Shown here piece after piece: positions 36,873-45,126 of a stretch of DNA of 64,000 nt. Origin of the DNA: WJMT01 sp964599635 (lineage in GTDB: Bacteria; Acidobacteriota; Aminicenantia; Aminicenantales; Aminicenantaceae); contig CAZRGM010000039.1 in assembly GCA_964599635.1 (NCBI GenBank), positions 124,001 through 188,000 on the forward strand. Reading direction: 5' to 3'. The notes beneath the pieces are model-generated. The model had not been told where the DNA came from. It saw nothing but the letters and a program-made list of their open reading frames with translations, and searched no databases. Within the stretch, counting starts at the first letter, position 1. Every line of letters begins with the position of its first letter. The position numbers and the translations under genes were made by a program.

Positions 36873-37082
36873 TTATTTCATTAAGTCATCTAAACTTACG
36901 CCAAGAGCTTTGGCGATTTTATGGGCTGTGCCCATTGCCGGGCTTTGAATTGCCCCAGATTCAATCTTAATTATCGTATTGTGGGAAATATCGGCAACTT
37001 TGGACAACTTGTCCTGCGATAATCCCCGTTGCTTACGCAACCTTTTTATGTTCTTTGCTATTATTGATTTTTCGTTTGACAT
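36873..37082 (-). CDS. XRE-family HTH regulator (probable restriction controller)
   Basis: A small Cro/C1-type protein: KNIKRLRKQRGLSQDKLSK, ADISHNTIIKIESG (recognition helix), then a helical end IAKALGVSLDDLMK. Start taken at ATG 37082 (MSNEKS); an in-frame TTG at 37094 is an alternative. It fits the role of a C-protein that times methyltransferase before nuclease expression. First gene of the operon XRE-mod-protease-res. Confidence 0.88.
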   Translation of the reverse strand: MSNEKSIIAKNIKRLRKQRGLSQDKLSKVADISHNTIIKIESGAIQSPAMGTAHKIAKALGVSLDDLMK

Positions 37083-37107
37083 TATAATACTCAATTTAAT
37101 TTCTTTT

Positions 37108-37133
37108 GTCCAAAAAAATCAAGGGAGTTCCCT
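37108..37133 (-). promoter_or_regulatory. possible promoter/operator of the restriction operon
   Basis: On the minus strand, TTGGAC (37113-37108) is followed about 18 bp on by TATTAT directly before the XRE start. Just upstream lies AGGGAGTTCCCT (37122-37133), an inverted repeat with 5-bp arms, in the place where C-protein operators sit. Short and unproven. Confidence 0.3.
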
Positions 37134-37168
37134 ATCGTTGTCCGCAAAATTCGCAATGTTTAGATTGG

Positions 37169-37242
37169 TCGGGACGAGCGGATTTGAACCGCCGACCCCA
37201 CGCACCCCAAGCGTGTGCGCTACCAGGCTGCGCCACGTCCCG
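37169..37242 (-). tRNA. tRNA-Pro (anticodon GGG)
   Basis: Minus-strand cloverleaf of 74 nt: acceptor CGGGACG/CGTCCCG with discriminator A, D-arm GCGC/GCGC, anticodon stem CACGC/GCGTG with loop TTGGGGT (anticodon GGG), and T-arm GGCGG-TTCAAAT-CCGCT. No encoded CCA. The restriction island lies immediately 3' of it, a usual site for integrated DNA. Confidence 0.95.
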
Positions 37243-37304
37243 ACCCTAAAAAATTATTATATCAAATAAGTAGTTTTTTATAAATGAATAAACAGGTTTG
37301 ATTA

Positions 37305-37661
37305 TCATTTCTCAAGAGAATCTGTAAGATTCACTAATTGTTCTTTTATTTTAAAGAGGATCTTTTTCAATTGTTCCGGATTTGCAGGTACGGAGCCTTT
37401 AATATTGAATTCATTTTCAATTTTTCTTTTAGCTCCAGCATGAGTTAATCTTTGATTCTCTATGAGTTCTTTTAACCTTTTGATTATTTTAAGGTCTTTT
37501 TCCCTGAAAATTTTTTTTCCTGAGCCTGTACGGCCTGAATTTAAAAAGTAAAACTCCTTTTCCCATTTGTTTATAGTCTTAGGATTTATTTTGGTTATTC
37601 TTATAACTTCAGACAAGGAATAGATGATCTTCTCCTGTTTGTTTGATTTATTCGTAGTCAT
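37305..37661 (-). CDS. MerR-family transcriptional regulator
   Basis: A 118-residue MerR-type protein: HTH at residues 13-75 (YSLSEVIRITKINPKTINKW, then KKIFREKDLKIIKRLKELIE) and a short C-terminal helical tail. It has no Cys cluster, so is not a metal sensor of the classical type. Immediately upstream of tRNA-Pro on the same strand, an arrangement also seen near IHF/translation genes in other bacteria; function there is not known. Its start ATG lies 7 nt after a TATAAA, so the mRNA could be leaderless. Confidence 0.85.
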   Translation of the reverse strand: MTTNKSNKQEKIIYSLSEVIRITKINPKTINKWEKEFYFLNSGRTGSGKKIFREKDLKIIKRLKELIENQRLTHAGAKRKIENEFNIKGSVPANPEQLKKILFKIKEQLVNLTDSLEK

Positions 37662-37700
37662 GGAAGTATTTATAGCCCATCTTTTGTTAAATCCATTGAA

Positions 37701-37726
37701 CCTGACCTATTCATAAAAAAATGGCT
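37701..37726 (+). repeat. left-end copy of the dispersed repeat
   Basis: CCTGACCTATTCATAAAAAA followed by ATGGCTTT matches the left end of the 14637 element (core ATTCATAAAAAAA-TGGC). No matching right end is clear before the next gene. Sits upstream of the divergent MerR gene. Confidence 0.55.
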
Positions 37727-37830
37727 TTGTAACATTAACATGGATTGAAAATAAGGTCAACATTTACAGATGATTTCTGAGTGAGTTTGGGGTCATGAAT
37801 CCTATAGAGATTAGAGTCAAATGGGAAGAT

Positions 37831-37859
37831 TTGACAAGATAAAAAGACTATACAATAAT
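37831..37859 (+). promoter_or_regulatory. probable promoter of the Spy-like gene
   Basis: TTGACA (37831-37836), 17 bp spacer, AATAAT (37854-37859) within a TA-rich stretch; about 37 bp before ATG 37896. The -35 is perfect, the -10 weak. Confidence 0.45.
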
Positions 37860-37895
37860 ATAAAAAAATGATCATATGAGAGGAGGAGAATCAAG

Positions 37896-38540
37896 ATGAA
37901 GAAAAATCTCCTTATCTTTGTCCTATTTGTACTAGGTGAATTCATATTCGCCCATTTTATTTTGGCGCAGGGAATCACTAGGGATGAATTCGTTAATGAA
38001 TATCATTATGATTTGAATCTCACAGAGGAACAGATCCAAGAAATCAGCAAGCTGGAAATTCGACTTGAAAAAGAGTTGACTCCTTTTTACTCTCAAATCA
38101 GGGAATTACGAATAAAACTGGATGAATTGGAGATACAGAGAACTCCTAATATGGAAGAAATAGATAAAGTTATCGCAGAAATTTATCGTGTTGAAGATCA
38201 AATGATGGATAAAGAAAATCAATACTATGAAAAAATAAGAGGCCTACTGACTGCTGAACAAAGAATTAAGTTTGATTCCATTTATGGGTATGGCGCCTCT
38301 ATGGGCTATGGGCTTGGTAGATTTGGATGGAGATTAGGTCCACGCTGCCTTAGAGGTGGATTTGGATGGGGGGCAGGAAGAGAGATCAGAGGTTATGATG
38401 GATGGGGAGATTATTACAGCAGATATGGCCCAAGATATGGATACGGAAGAGGAGGATATGGTTATGGGAGAGGACTGGCAGGGAGTCGATTCAATAGGTT
38501 TTACAATTATCGATTCATAAGAGATCGCTTTATTCGATAA
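37896..38540 (+). CDS. exported Spy/CpxP-like protein with Gly/Tyr/Arg-rich tail
   Basis: Signal peptide (residues 1-25, ending FILAQ). Residues 30-125 form the Spy/CpxP-type helical cradle with two LTxxQ-like motifs, NLTEEQIQEISKL and LLTAEQRIKFD, and a charged amphipathic coiled helix between them. The family buffers unfolded periplasmic proteins under envelope stress or heavy metals. From about residue 128 to the end the protein is a low-complexity tail of Gly, Tyr, Arg (GYGRGGYGYGRG), absent from canonical Spy, which may bind surfaces or nucleic acid. A strong AGGAGGAG ribosome site precedes the ATG. Monocistronic. Confidence 0.75.
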   Translation: MKKNLLIFVLFVLGEFIFAHFILAQGITRDEFVNEYHYDLNLTEEQIQEISKLEIRLEKELTPFYSQIRELRIKLDELEIQRTPNMEEIDKVIAEIYRVEDQMMDKENQYYEKIRGLLTAEQRIKFDSIYGYGASMGYGLGRFGWRLGPRCLRGGFGWGAGREIRGYDGWGDYYSRYGPRYGYGRGGYGYGRGLAGSRFNRFYNYRFIRDRFIR

Positions 38541-38695
38541 TTCATTTTTTAATGAAAATTTGATTTCATGTAAATAAAATATTTCAAATCTATTGTTTGA
38601 TTATAATCCTTTCTTCTAACAAGATTCACTGGAATAAAGAAAAGGAGACTTTTGGGAGTGTTTTTGTTTAGTACTTTTTGATATTATTTAAAAAT

Positions 38696-39634
38696 ATGTT
38701 GATCCGAATCATTGGAACAGAATCTTTGGGAGTTCGAGGGCTGTGCTGTGTGGTTGAAACAAGAGACCGTAAAATATTAATCGATCCAGGTCTAGCTTTA
38801 GGATATAAGCGGTTTGGACTTCTCCCTCATCCTTTTCAAGTAGCTGTTGGAGAGAAGGTTCGAGAGAATATTATTAAGGAGCTTAAAGACAGCACTGATA
38901 TTATTATAAGCCATTTTCATGGGGATCATATTCCTTTAGCCAATGCCAATCCTTATCAGCTTGATTCTCAAAGAGTCCCTTATTCTTTTAAGAAGTCTCG
39001 TTTTTGGTGTAAGGGGGAAGAAGGGATATCAGATAGTATGCAAAGAAGGAGGAGAGAGCTTTCCCATTTATTGGGACGACCTCTTCCCAATTCAGAAGGA
39101 AAAATTGATGGTCTCTTTCAGTTCTCGAAACCTGTATTCCATGGTGAGCCTAATAATCGGACCGGGACGGTCATGATGACGCGTATTGAGGATGAGAAAG
39201 TATTCGTTCATGCCTCAGATATTCAATTACTTCACGATGAAGCTGTAGATCAAGTTTTAAACTGGCATTCTCATATAGTCCTGGTATCAGGGCCTCCTCT
39301 CTATCTTCAATATATGTCCAAAGAAAGAAGAGAGAAAGCATGGAACAATGCCCTCCGGCTTTCAAAAGGAGTGGATATTTTGATTTTGGATCATCATTTG
39401 CTCCGGTGTAAAGAAGGATATGATTTGCTGAGAAAGATTGAATCCAGGACTGGCAATAGAGTTATGTGCGCTGCAGAATATATGGGGGAAAGGCCTCTTT
39501 TATTGGAAGCAAACAGAAAATTGCTCTATAAAGAGATGCCTGTGTCAAATGGCTGGCATAACCAGTATGCGTTAGGCAGAGTCGATACTTCTAAATACAG
39601 AGTATGGCGGGGGTATCATGTCGATAAGGATTGA
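38696..39634 (+). CDS. metallo-beta-lactamase fold hydrolase (UPF0282-like)
   Basis: An MBL-fold protein of 312 residues with metal motif SHFHGDH and later single ligands in VHASDIQ and DHHLLR. The start LIRIIGTESLGVRGLCCVVE, the segment IDPGLALGYKRFGLLPHP and the overall order resemble the UPF0282 group, best known from archaea. A hydrolase of unknown substrate is the safest description. I take ATG 38696; a more distal start at 38678 is possible. No ribosome site is obvious. Apparently transcribed with or before rarA (59 bp gap). Confidence 0.75.
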   Translation: MLIRIIGTESLGVRGLCCVVETRDRKILIDPGLALGYKRFGLLPHPFQVAVGEKVRENIIKELKDSTDIIISHFHGDHIPLANANPYQLDSQRVPYSFKKSRFWCKGEEGISDSMQRRRRELSHLLGRPLPNSEGKIDGLFQFSKPVFHGEPNNRTGTVMMTRIEDEKVFVHASDIQLLHDEAVDQVLNWHSHIVLVSGPPLYLQYMSKERREKAWNNALRLSKGVDILILDHHLLRCKEGYDLLRKIESRTGNRVMCAAEYMGERPLLLEANRKLLYKEMPVSNGWHNQYALGRVDTSKYRVWRGYHVDKD

Positions 39635-39693
39635 TCCTATTCACATGAATGGATCCTGCCTTTTTATAAAGGGAATGGGGATATCCGCATAAC

Positions 39694-41010
39694 ATGAAAA
39701 AAGCGCTTCCTAAAAAAGAAAGAGAGTTCATTCCATTAGCAGAGCGTATGAGACCTAAATCCTTAGATAAATTTTATGGTCAGAGTCATCTTATTGGAGA
39801 AGGCAAAATCCTTTCACAGTTAATCAAGAAGGATCATCTCATTTCTTTGATCTTCTGGGGGCCACCTGGTTCTGGGAAGACAACCCTTGGCACTATATTA
39901 GCTGATCGATTTAATCTTCCCTGTATGTTTTACAGTGCCGTTCTTTCGAGTATCAAAGAAATCAAAGAAGTTATGGAGAAGGCAGAGGAACATAACAGGT
40001 TATACAAGCATCCCACACTTATTTTTATTGATGAAATTCATCGATTTAATAAAGCCCAACAGGCAGCCTTTCTTCCCTATGTCGAGAGAGGAGAGATCAT
40101 CCTTTTTGGTTCCACAACTGAAAACCCCTCTTTTGAAGTCATCGCGCCCCTTTTATCCCGGACCAAAGTTTTAAAGTTAGAAACATTAGGGCCGCAGGAA
40201 TTAGAGAAAATATTGAATGATGCTTTAAAAGACAAAAAAGGGCTGGGAGAAAGAAAGATAGAGATATCTAAGGCAGCCATGAATATGATCGTAAAATTCG
40301 CTGATGGGGATGCGAGAAGAGCCCTTAATACCATGGAGATTGCAGCCCATTTTTCAAAAAATAATCGAATAGATTCTGATGATGTTCAAGAAGCGCTTCA
40401 GAAGAGAGTTATGCTGTATGATAGAAATGGTGAGGAGCATTTTAATCTTATTTCGGCTCTTCATAAAAGTTTAAGAAATAGTGATGTGAATGCCTCTCTT
40501 TATTGGCTGGCAAGAATGATTGTTTCTGGAGAGGATTGCATGTATATTGCAAGAAGATTAGTTAGATTTGCTTCTGAAGACATCGGGCTTGCAGATAATC
40601 AGGCACTTACTGTCGCTTTGAATGCCAAAGATGCCTATCATTTTCTCGGTTCTCCTGAAGGAGAGCTTGCCTTAGCCCAAGCAGCTGTTTATCTTGCTTC
40701 AGCTCCCAAAAGCAACCGTGTTTATAAGGCACTTGACAGAGCCGTCGAAGATGTCAAGAGTCATCTTTTTAAACCAGTCCCTTTGCATTTAAGAAATCCA
40801 GTTACTTCGTTGATGAAGGAGAAGGGATATGGAAAAGATTATAAGTATGCCCACGATTATAGCGAAGCAACCACAAATATGGAAACAATGCCTGAAGGTC
40901 TAAGAAATAGAAATTATTATGAACCAGGCTCAATGGGATTTGAAAAAGAGATTAAAAAAAGGATTGAATGGTGGCAAAGTATTAAAGAAAAGATAAGAGA
41001 TAAGAAATAA
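39694..41010 (+). CDS. rarA: replication-associated recombination protein A (RarA/MgsA)
   Basis: AAA+ ATPase of the clamp-loader clade acting at stalled replication forks. FWGPPGSGKTT gives Walker A (about 55-64), LIFIDEIHRFNKAQQAAFLP Walker B, then sensor 1 GSTTENPSFEVIAPLLSR and a C-terminal tetramerisation part (LVRFASEDIGLADNQAL, and ending YYEPGSMGFEKEIKKRIEWW). Length 438 is standard. Complete and intact. Confidence 0.95.
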   Translation: MKKALPKKEREFIPLAERMRPKSLDKFYGQSHLIGEGKILSQLIKKDHLISLIFWGPPGSGKTTLGTILADRFNLPCMFYSAVLSSIKEIKEVMEKAEEHNRLYKHPTLIFIDEIHRFNKAQQAAFLPYVERGEIILFGSTTENPSFEVIAPLLSRTKVLKLETLGPQELEKILNDALKDKKGLGERKIEISKAAMNMIVKFADGDARRALNTMEIAAHFSKNNRIDSDDVQEALQKRVMLYDRNGEEHFNLISALHKSLRNSDVNASLYWLARMIVSGEDCMYIARRLVRFASEDIGLADNQALTVALNAKDAYHFLGSPEGELALAQAAVYLASAPKSNRVYKALDRAVEDVKSHLFKPVPLHLRNPVTSLMKEKGYGKDYKYAHDYSEATTNMETMPEGLRNRNYYEPGSMGFEKEIKKRIEWWQSIKEKIRDKK

Positions 41011-41028
41011 TTTATGAGCCGAAAAATT

Positions 41029-41199
41029 TTATTTTTCTTTGTGTTCTTTTATTAAATAATAGACTTCCCAACTCAATTCATCAGCGAGACAGCCTATACA
41101 GGATTTTTCTGTGGTCGCTATCTCTTCATCTTTTATTTTTTCTTTAATCATATTTTTGATGAGCTTCCTGATTTTATAAAGTAGAATATAGTTGATCAT
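41029..41199 (-). CDS. small CxxC protein (hypothetical)
   Basis: A 56-codon open frame on the minus strand in an otherwise gene-free 449-bp spacer. Its C-terminal half reads EKSCIGCLADELSWEVYYLI, with a CxxC pair that could bind a metal, and it ends in a charged KEHKEK tail. An internal ATG at 41151 gives a 40-residue form. No strong ribosome site. I keep it because the CxxC half looks protein-like, not random; confidence is low. I cannot assign a function. Confidence 0.4.
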   Translation of the reverse strand: MINYILLYKIRKLIKNMIKEKIKDEEIATTEKSCIGCLADELSWEVYYLIKEHKEK

Positions 41200-41281
41200 T
41201 ATCTAAAGTTTCAGATAGTTAAAATTGGATAATAACAGCTTATTAAAATTAAGTAAAGTCAAGATTTATGACTCTTTCCTG

Positions 41282-41308
41282 TTGTCATCTTATTGATTTT
41301 GTTATAAT
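41282..41308 (+). promoter_or_regulatory. probable promoter of the HD-MobB genes
   Basis: TTGTCA (41282-41287), 15 bp spacer, perfect TATAAT (41303-41308). A leader of about 145 nt separates it from ATG 41460. The leader is AT-rich and shows no structure I recognise as a riboswitch. Confidence 0.4.
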
Positions 41309-41459
41309 GACGTTTCATATTTTTTGAAGAGAGGAAATTTTGGTATTATTTCAAGATTAATAGTTATGTCACCATTTATAAACAGAGTTGCATGAGAAAT
41401 TTTCTTTAAAAAATTAAAGGATAAGAATCAATAAATAATTATTTTAGGAGATTTAAAAA

Positions 41460-42005
41460 ATGAAGAGGGAAGAAGCTTTAGAATTAGTGAAGCAAAATAT
41501 CAAAAATAAAAATCTTATTAAACATTGTCTTGCTGTTGAAGCTTGCATGAGAGCCCTTGCAGAGAAATTTGATGAAGATAGAGAAAAATGGGGACTTGCT
41601 GGTTTATTACATGATATAGACTACGAAATAACAGAAGAATCTCCTGAGAAACATGGAATTGAGGCTATGAATATTTTAAAAGGATATAATCTTGATCCGG
41701 ATATTCTTCATGCCATTAGAGCTCATTCCGGGAATGCAGATTGTGAATCGAAGATGGATTGGTCCATATATTCTGTGGATCCTTTAACTGGGCTCATCGT
41801 TGCCGCAACCCTGATGCACCCCAGTAAAAGATTAGATCAACTTGATTTGGGTTTTGTGAAAAGGAGATATAAGGAAAAAAGCTTTGCTAGGGGTGCCAAG
41901 CGGGAAGTGATTGAAAACATAGAGAAGGTTGGGCTTACCGTAGATGAGCTTATATCGATAAGTTTAAGAGCCATGCAGAATATCCGCCAAGAACTAGGAC
42001 TTTAG
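41460..42005 (+). CDS. HD-domain phosphohydrolase
   Basis: A 181-residue HD-superfamily protein: H in LIKHCLAVEACM, the HD pair in GLLHDIDYE, then ILHAIRAHSGNAD, giving the H...HD...H...D series for one or two metals. Similar small HDIG proteins cleave phosphate esters of nucleotides, substrate unknown. AGGAG lies 8 nt before the ATG. It is followed 14 bp later by mobB, so it is probably in the molybdenum/tungsten cofactor set. Confidence 0.85.
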   Translation: MKREEALELVKQNIKNKNLIKHCLAVEACMRALAEKFDEDREKWGLAGLLHDIDYEITEESPEKHGIEAMNILKGYNLDPDILHAIRAHSGNADCESKMDWSIYSVDPLTGLIVAATLMHPSKRLDQLDLGFVKRRYKEKSFARGAKREVIENIEKVGLTVDELISISLRAMQNIRQELGL

Positions 42006-42019
42006 AAAGGGAGAATTTA

Positions 42020-42817
42020 GTGAAGTTAATTGTTTTTGTGGGGAGATCAAATACAGGCAAAACCACTCTTATAAGACTTTTAATTCAAGAACTAAAAAAG
42101 AGAGGGCATTCAGTGGGGGCCATAAAGTCATGCCCTCATGGATTTTCTCTTGATCAAAAGGGAAAAGATTCCTGGCATCTTATGGAGGCCGGGGCTGATG
42201 GAGTGTCATTGGTTTCTGAAAACACCACCGCTGTTATAAAGACAAATCATAATAAACCTTCCATAAAGGATGTCGCAAAAAGTTATTTTAAAAATATGGA
42301 TATTGTTATTTCAGAGGGAGGTAGAGAAGAGACTCAAGTTGAAAAAATTGAGATCCTTAGAAAAGGCATTCAAACGGAGTCAGAAATTCCTATGGATCAA
42401 CTGGCGGCCATTGTTGCTGATTTTAGGGGTGAGTGGGATGTTCCGGTTTTCGGGTTTAATGAGATAGATAAGATAGCTGATTTTATCGAGAACCGTATAA
42501 AAAAGAGAGAGATCTCTATATCGCTGGAAGTTGACGAGAGAGAAGTTCCTTTGAATGTTTTTTTAGAAAAAGAGTTTGCTGACGTATTAACAGCTGCTGT
42601 TAAACCTTTACATGGAGTTGAGAAAAATCCCGAAGAGATCTATTTGTCAGTAGAGAATGAATCTAGAATTTATCTAAGAATAGATAAAAAAAGAATGGGA
42701 TTAAACCGTTTCCTCAGAGGGTTTATCTTGAATATAATTTTTGGGATGGTCGAAACTTTGGATGGAGTGCCAACAAAGCCCAAGAAGCTGGTATTATCCG
42801 TCAAGTATGAGAATTGA
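42020..42817 (+). CDS. mobB: MobB-like molybdopterin-guanine dinucleotide biosynthesis protein with C-terminal extension
   Basis: A P-loop GTP-binding MobB: FVGRSNTGKTTLIRLL is Walker A (residues 5-20), GHSVGAIKSCPHGF and DSWHLMEAGADGVSL are family signatures, and VISEGGREE the second nucleotide element. MobB assists attachment of GMP to the pterin cofactor. After about residue 165 comes an additional domain (KKREISISLEVDEREVPL to LVLSVKYEN, about 100 residues) not part of the minimal MobB. GTG start after GAAAGGGAG. Between an HD protein and a cofactor-dependent AOR. Confidence 0.85.
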   Translation: MKLIVFVGRSNTGKTTLIRLLIQELKKRGHSVGAIKSCPHGFSLDQKGKDSWHLMEAGADGVSLVSENTTAVIKTNHNKPSIKDVAKSYFKNMDIVISEGGREETQVEKIEILRKGIQTESEIPMDQLAAIVADFRGEWDVPVFGFNEIDKIADFIENRIKKREISISLEVDEREVPLNVFLEKEFADVLTAAVKPLHGVEKNPEEIYLSVENESRIYLRIDKKRMGLNRFLRGFILNIIFGMVETLDGVPTKPKKLVLSVKYEN

Positions 42818-42935
42818 GTTTTCTTGATGGTTATAATCCCTTAAATTAATTTTATAAATTTTATATAATAGATAGGATCTGTATTTATATGTTAATGAAA
42901 AAATAAATCAGAAGAATAAGAAAGGAGATGAATTG

Positions 42936-45092
42936 ATGGATTATAAAGAGAACAAACAAAAATTTAAACTTATTAAAGAATATTCATATCAACAGGGAGA
43001 AATTTATAGAGGATACAATAACCGGACTCTCTATATAGACATCAGCCATAATAAATTTAAAGAAAAGCCGGTTTCTGAAGAAATGAAAGAAAAATTCATT
43101 GGGGGGAAGGGATTCGGATTAAGACTGCTGTGGGATGGAACGAAACCTGAGACAAAATGGAATGATCCAGAGAACGAGATCATCATCTCTCCAGGTCCAA
43201 TAGCGGGTATAACACAGTACTCAGGAACAGGTAAATCTCTGGTTGTATCACTATCACCGATCACTGACTTGGTTATTGATAGTAATGTAGGGGGATTTTT
43301 TGGACCTTATTTAAAGTTCGCGGGATTTGACGCTCTTGAAATACAGGGTAAATCAGATAGAGACATCATTATTTTTATTGACGGTGTCCATGGCCAGGTC
43401 AAGATACAGGAAGCGCCTGATGAGCCCGAAGATTCACATAAATTAGTGGAATTTTTAACAGAAATGTATGCAGATGATGAAAAAGATAAGAAAAATGTTT
43501 CTGTTGTCAGCTCTGGACAAGGTGCGGAACACACGCTGATCGGGATGCTCAATTTCAGCTGGTATGATGTCAAAAGAAAAGCCTGTAGAGTCAAGCAAGC
43601 TGGAAGAGGTGGGATAGGCACGGTTTTCAGGAACAAAAATCTAAAAGCACTTGTTGTTAAGATCGACAAAGTATCTCCGAACGCCAATCATGTTGCTGAT
43701 TTAGGGGCTATTATAGAAAGAGGGAAGAGGTTAACAAAAGAAATGAGAGAATTGGATGATCAGCAAAATAGGATGAGAAAAGTAGGGACCGCCCATCTTA
43801 TGGAGATCATGAATGAATATGACTTACTCCCTGTCCATAATTTCAAGTACGGATCCCATAAAGACGCTTATAAAATAGATTCTAAAGCATTTCAGAAGCG
43901 ATTCACTCAAGGGATGCCCGACGGATGCTGGCTCGGATGTATGATGTCCTGCTGTAAAGTAGCTGAAGGATTTGAACTAAAGACCGGGCCCTATAAGGGG
44001 GAGAAAGTATCTGTGGAAGGACCTGAATATGAAACAGCAGCTGGAATTGGTTCAAACTGTGGGATCTTTGATGTGGATTCTGTATTAGAACTTAATTTTT
44101 ATTGTGATACATATGGAATTGATACGATATCCTATGGTACTTCGGTTGCTTTTGCGATGGATTGCTATGAAAATGGAATTATTGATGACAAAGTGACAGG
44201 TGGAATTAAGCTTAATTTTGGAAATGCCTTGGGTTCATTGAAAATCCTTCATCAAATGGCTGAAGGAAAAGGATTTGGTACTGTTGTAGGGATGGGAGTT
44301 AGAAAGATGAGGAAGAAATTTATCAAGGAATATGGAGCCGATCCCTATTTTTTAAGGGATATTGGAATGGAAAACAAAGGTTTAGAGTACTCCCAGTATG
44401 TATCTAAAGAATCGCTTGCTCAGCAAGGGGGTTATGCGATGACTAATAAAGGGCCTCAACATGATGAGGCCTGGTTAATTTTTATGGATATGGTCAACAA
44501 TCAAATCCCAACTTTTGAGGATAAAGCAGAAGCACTGCATTATTTCCCTATGTTCCGCACTTGGTTCGGATTGATGGGGCTTTGCAAGCTTCCATGGAAT
44601 GATGTGGAACCCGAAGGAAATGAGAAAGAGCAGGAGCCGGAAAAAGTTCCGGAACATGTGGATAATTACGTCACTCTATTTAATGCTGTTACGGGGAAAA
44701 ATATCGATAAGGTTGAACTAGTCAGGCAGTCAGAGCGAGTTTATAATTTCCAGAGAATTTTTAATATAAGAAGAGGACAGGGGAAAAGAGAACAAGATGC
44801 TCAGCCGTATAGAGCAGCTGGGCCTGTTACAGAGGAAGAATATAAATCAAGAGAAAAAAGATATGATGATCAGCTGAGGGAGATTTTCAAAATCGATCCC
44901 AAAGAAAAGAGCACTAAAGAAAAGATGAAATTGTTGAGAAAGTACAGGGAAGATAGGTATGAGAAATTGTTGGATTCAGTCTATGAGCGGAGAGGTTGGA
45001 CAAAAAATGGAATTCCCAAAATACAACATTTAAAAAATCTTGGGATGGATTTGCCTGAGCTTATTGAAACGATTAGACCTTATCTCGATTAA
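42936..45092 (+). CDS. tungsten/molybdenum aldehyde ferredoxin oxidoreductase
   Basis: A 718-residue AOR-family enzyme. FIGGKGFGLRLLW and SPGPIAGITQYSGTGK belong to the N-terminal pterin-binding domain; the 4Fe-4S cluster Cys are C331, C335 and C339 (CWLGCMMSC) plus C550 (GLCKLPWNDV). It oxidises aldehydes (or reduces acids) with ferredoxin, needing a bis-pterin tungsten or molybdenum centre. ATG 42936 lies 6 nt after AAAGGAGATG. Longer than the roughly 600 residues of archaeal AOR, with a charged C-terminal tail of about 100 residues. MobB upstream and a ThiS/MoaD-like protein downstream fit cofactor supply. Substrate unknown. Confidence 0.92.
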   Translation: MDYKENKQKFKLIKEYSYQQGEIYRGYNNRTLYIDISHNKFKEKPVSEEMKEKFIGGKGFGLRLLWDGTKPETKWNDPENEIIISPGPIAGITQYSGTGKSLVVSLSPITDLVIDSNVGGFFGPYLKFAGFDALEIQGKSDRDIIIFIDGVHGQVKIQEAPDEPEDSHKLVEFLTEMYADDEKDKKNVSVVSSGQGAEHTLIGMLNFSWYDVKRKACRVKQAGRGGIGTVFRNKNLKALVVKIDKVSPNANHVADLGAIIERGKRLTKEMRELDDQQNRMRKVGTAHLMEIMNEYDLLPVHNFKYGSHKDAYKIDSKAFQKRFTQGMPDGCWLGCMMSCCKVAEGFELKTGPYKGEKVSVEGPEYETAAGIGSNCGIFDVDSVLELNFYCDTYGIDTISYGTSVAFAMDCYENGIIDDKVTGGIKLNFGNALGSLKILHQMAEGKGFGTVVGMGVRKMRKKFIKEYGADPYFLRDIGMENKGLEYSQYVSKESLAQQGGYAMTNKGPQHDEAWLIFMDMVNNQIPTFEDKAEALHYFPMFRTWFGLMGLCKLPWNDVEPEGNEKEQEPEKVPEHVDNYVTLFNAVTGKNIDKVELVRQSERVYNFQRIFNIRRGQGKREQDAQPYRAAGPVTEEEYKSREKRYDDQLREIFKIDPKEKSTKEKMKLLRKYREDRYEKLLDSVYERRGWTKNGIPKIQHLKNLGMDLPELIETIRPYLD

Positions 45093-45099
45093 TATTTAC

Positions 45100-45126
45100 C
45101 CTGGATTATTCATGAGCCGAGGTGGC
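45100..45126 (-). repeat. right-end copy of the dispersed repeat, at a start codon
   Basis: CCTGGATTATTCATGAGCC then GAGGTGGC is the reverse complement of a right end (the 14637 element ends CCTCGGCTCGTGAATCATTCAGG). It occupies the whole spacer between AOR and the ThiS/MoaD gene, ending directly at its ATG. Confidence 0.5.

Noticed and set aside
37160..37250. Search for a duplicated tRNA-Pro 3' end at the left edge of the island as a classical attachment site
   Set aside because: No copy of the tRNA 3' sequence is found near 30440-30660; only the unrelated 13-mer repeat is shared.
38400..38500. Short repeating GGATATGG/GGAAGAGG units that look like a tandem repeat
   Set aside because: They encode the Gly/Tyr/Arg-rich tail of the Spy-like protein and are low-complexity coding sequence.
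41309..41459. Leader before the HD-MobB genes as a molybdenum-cofactor riboswitch
   Set aside because: The 145-nt leader is very AT-rich with only weak pairing; it lacks the long GC-rich helices of that RNA class.
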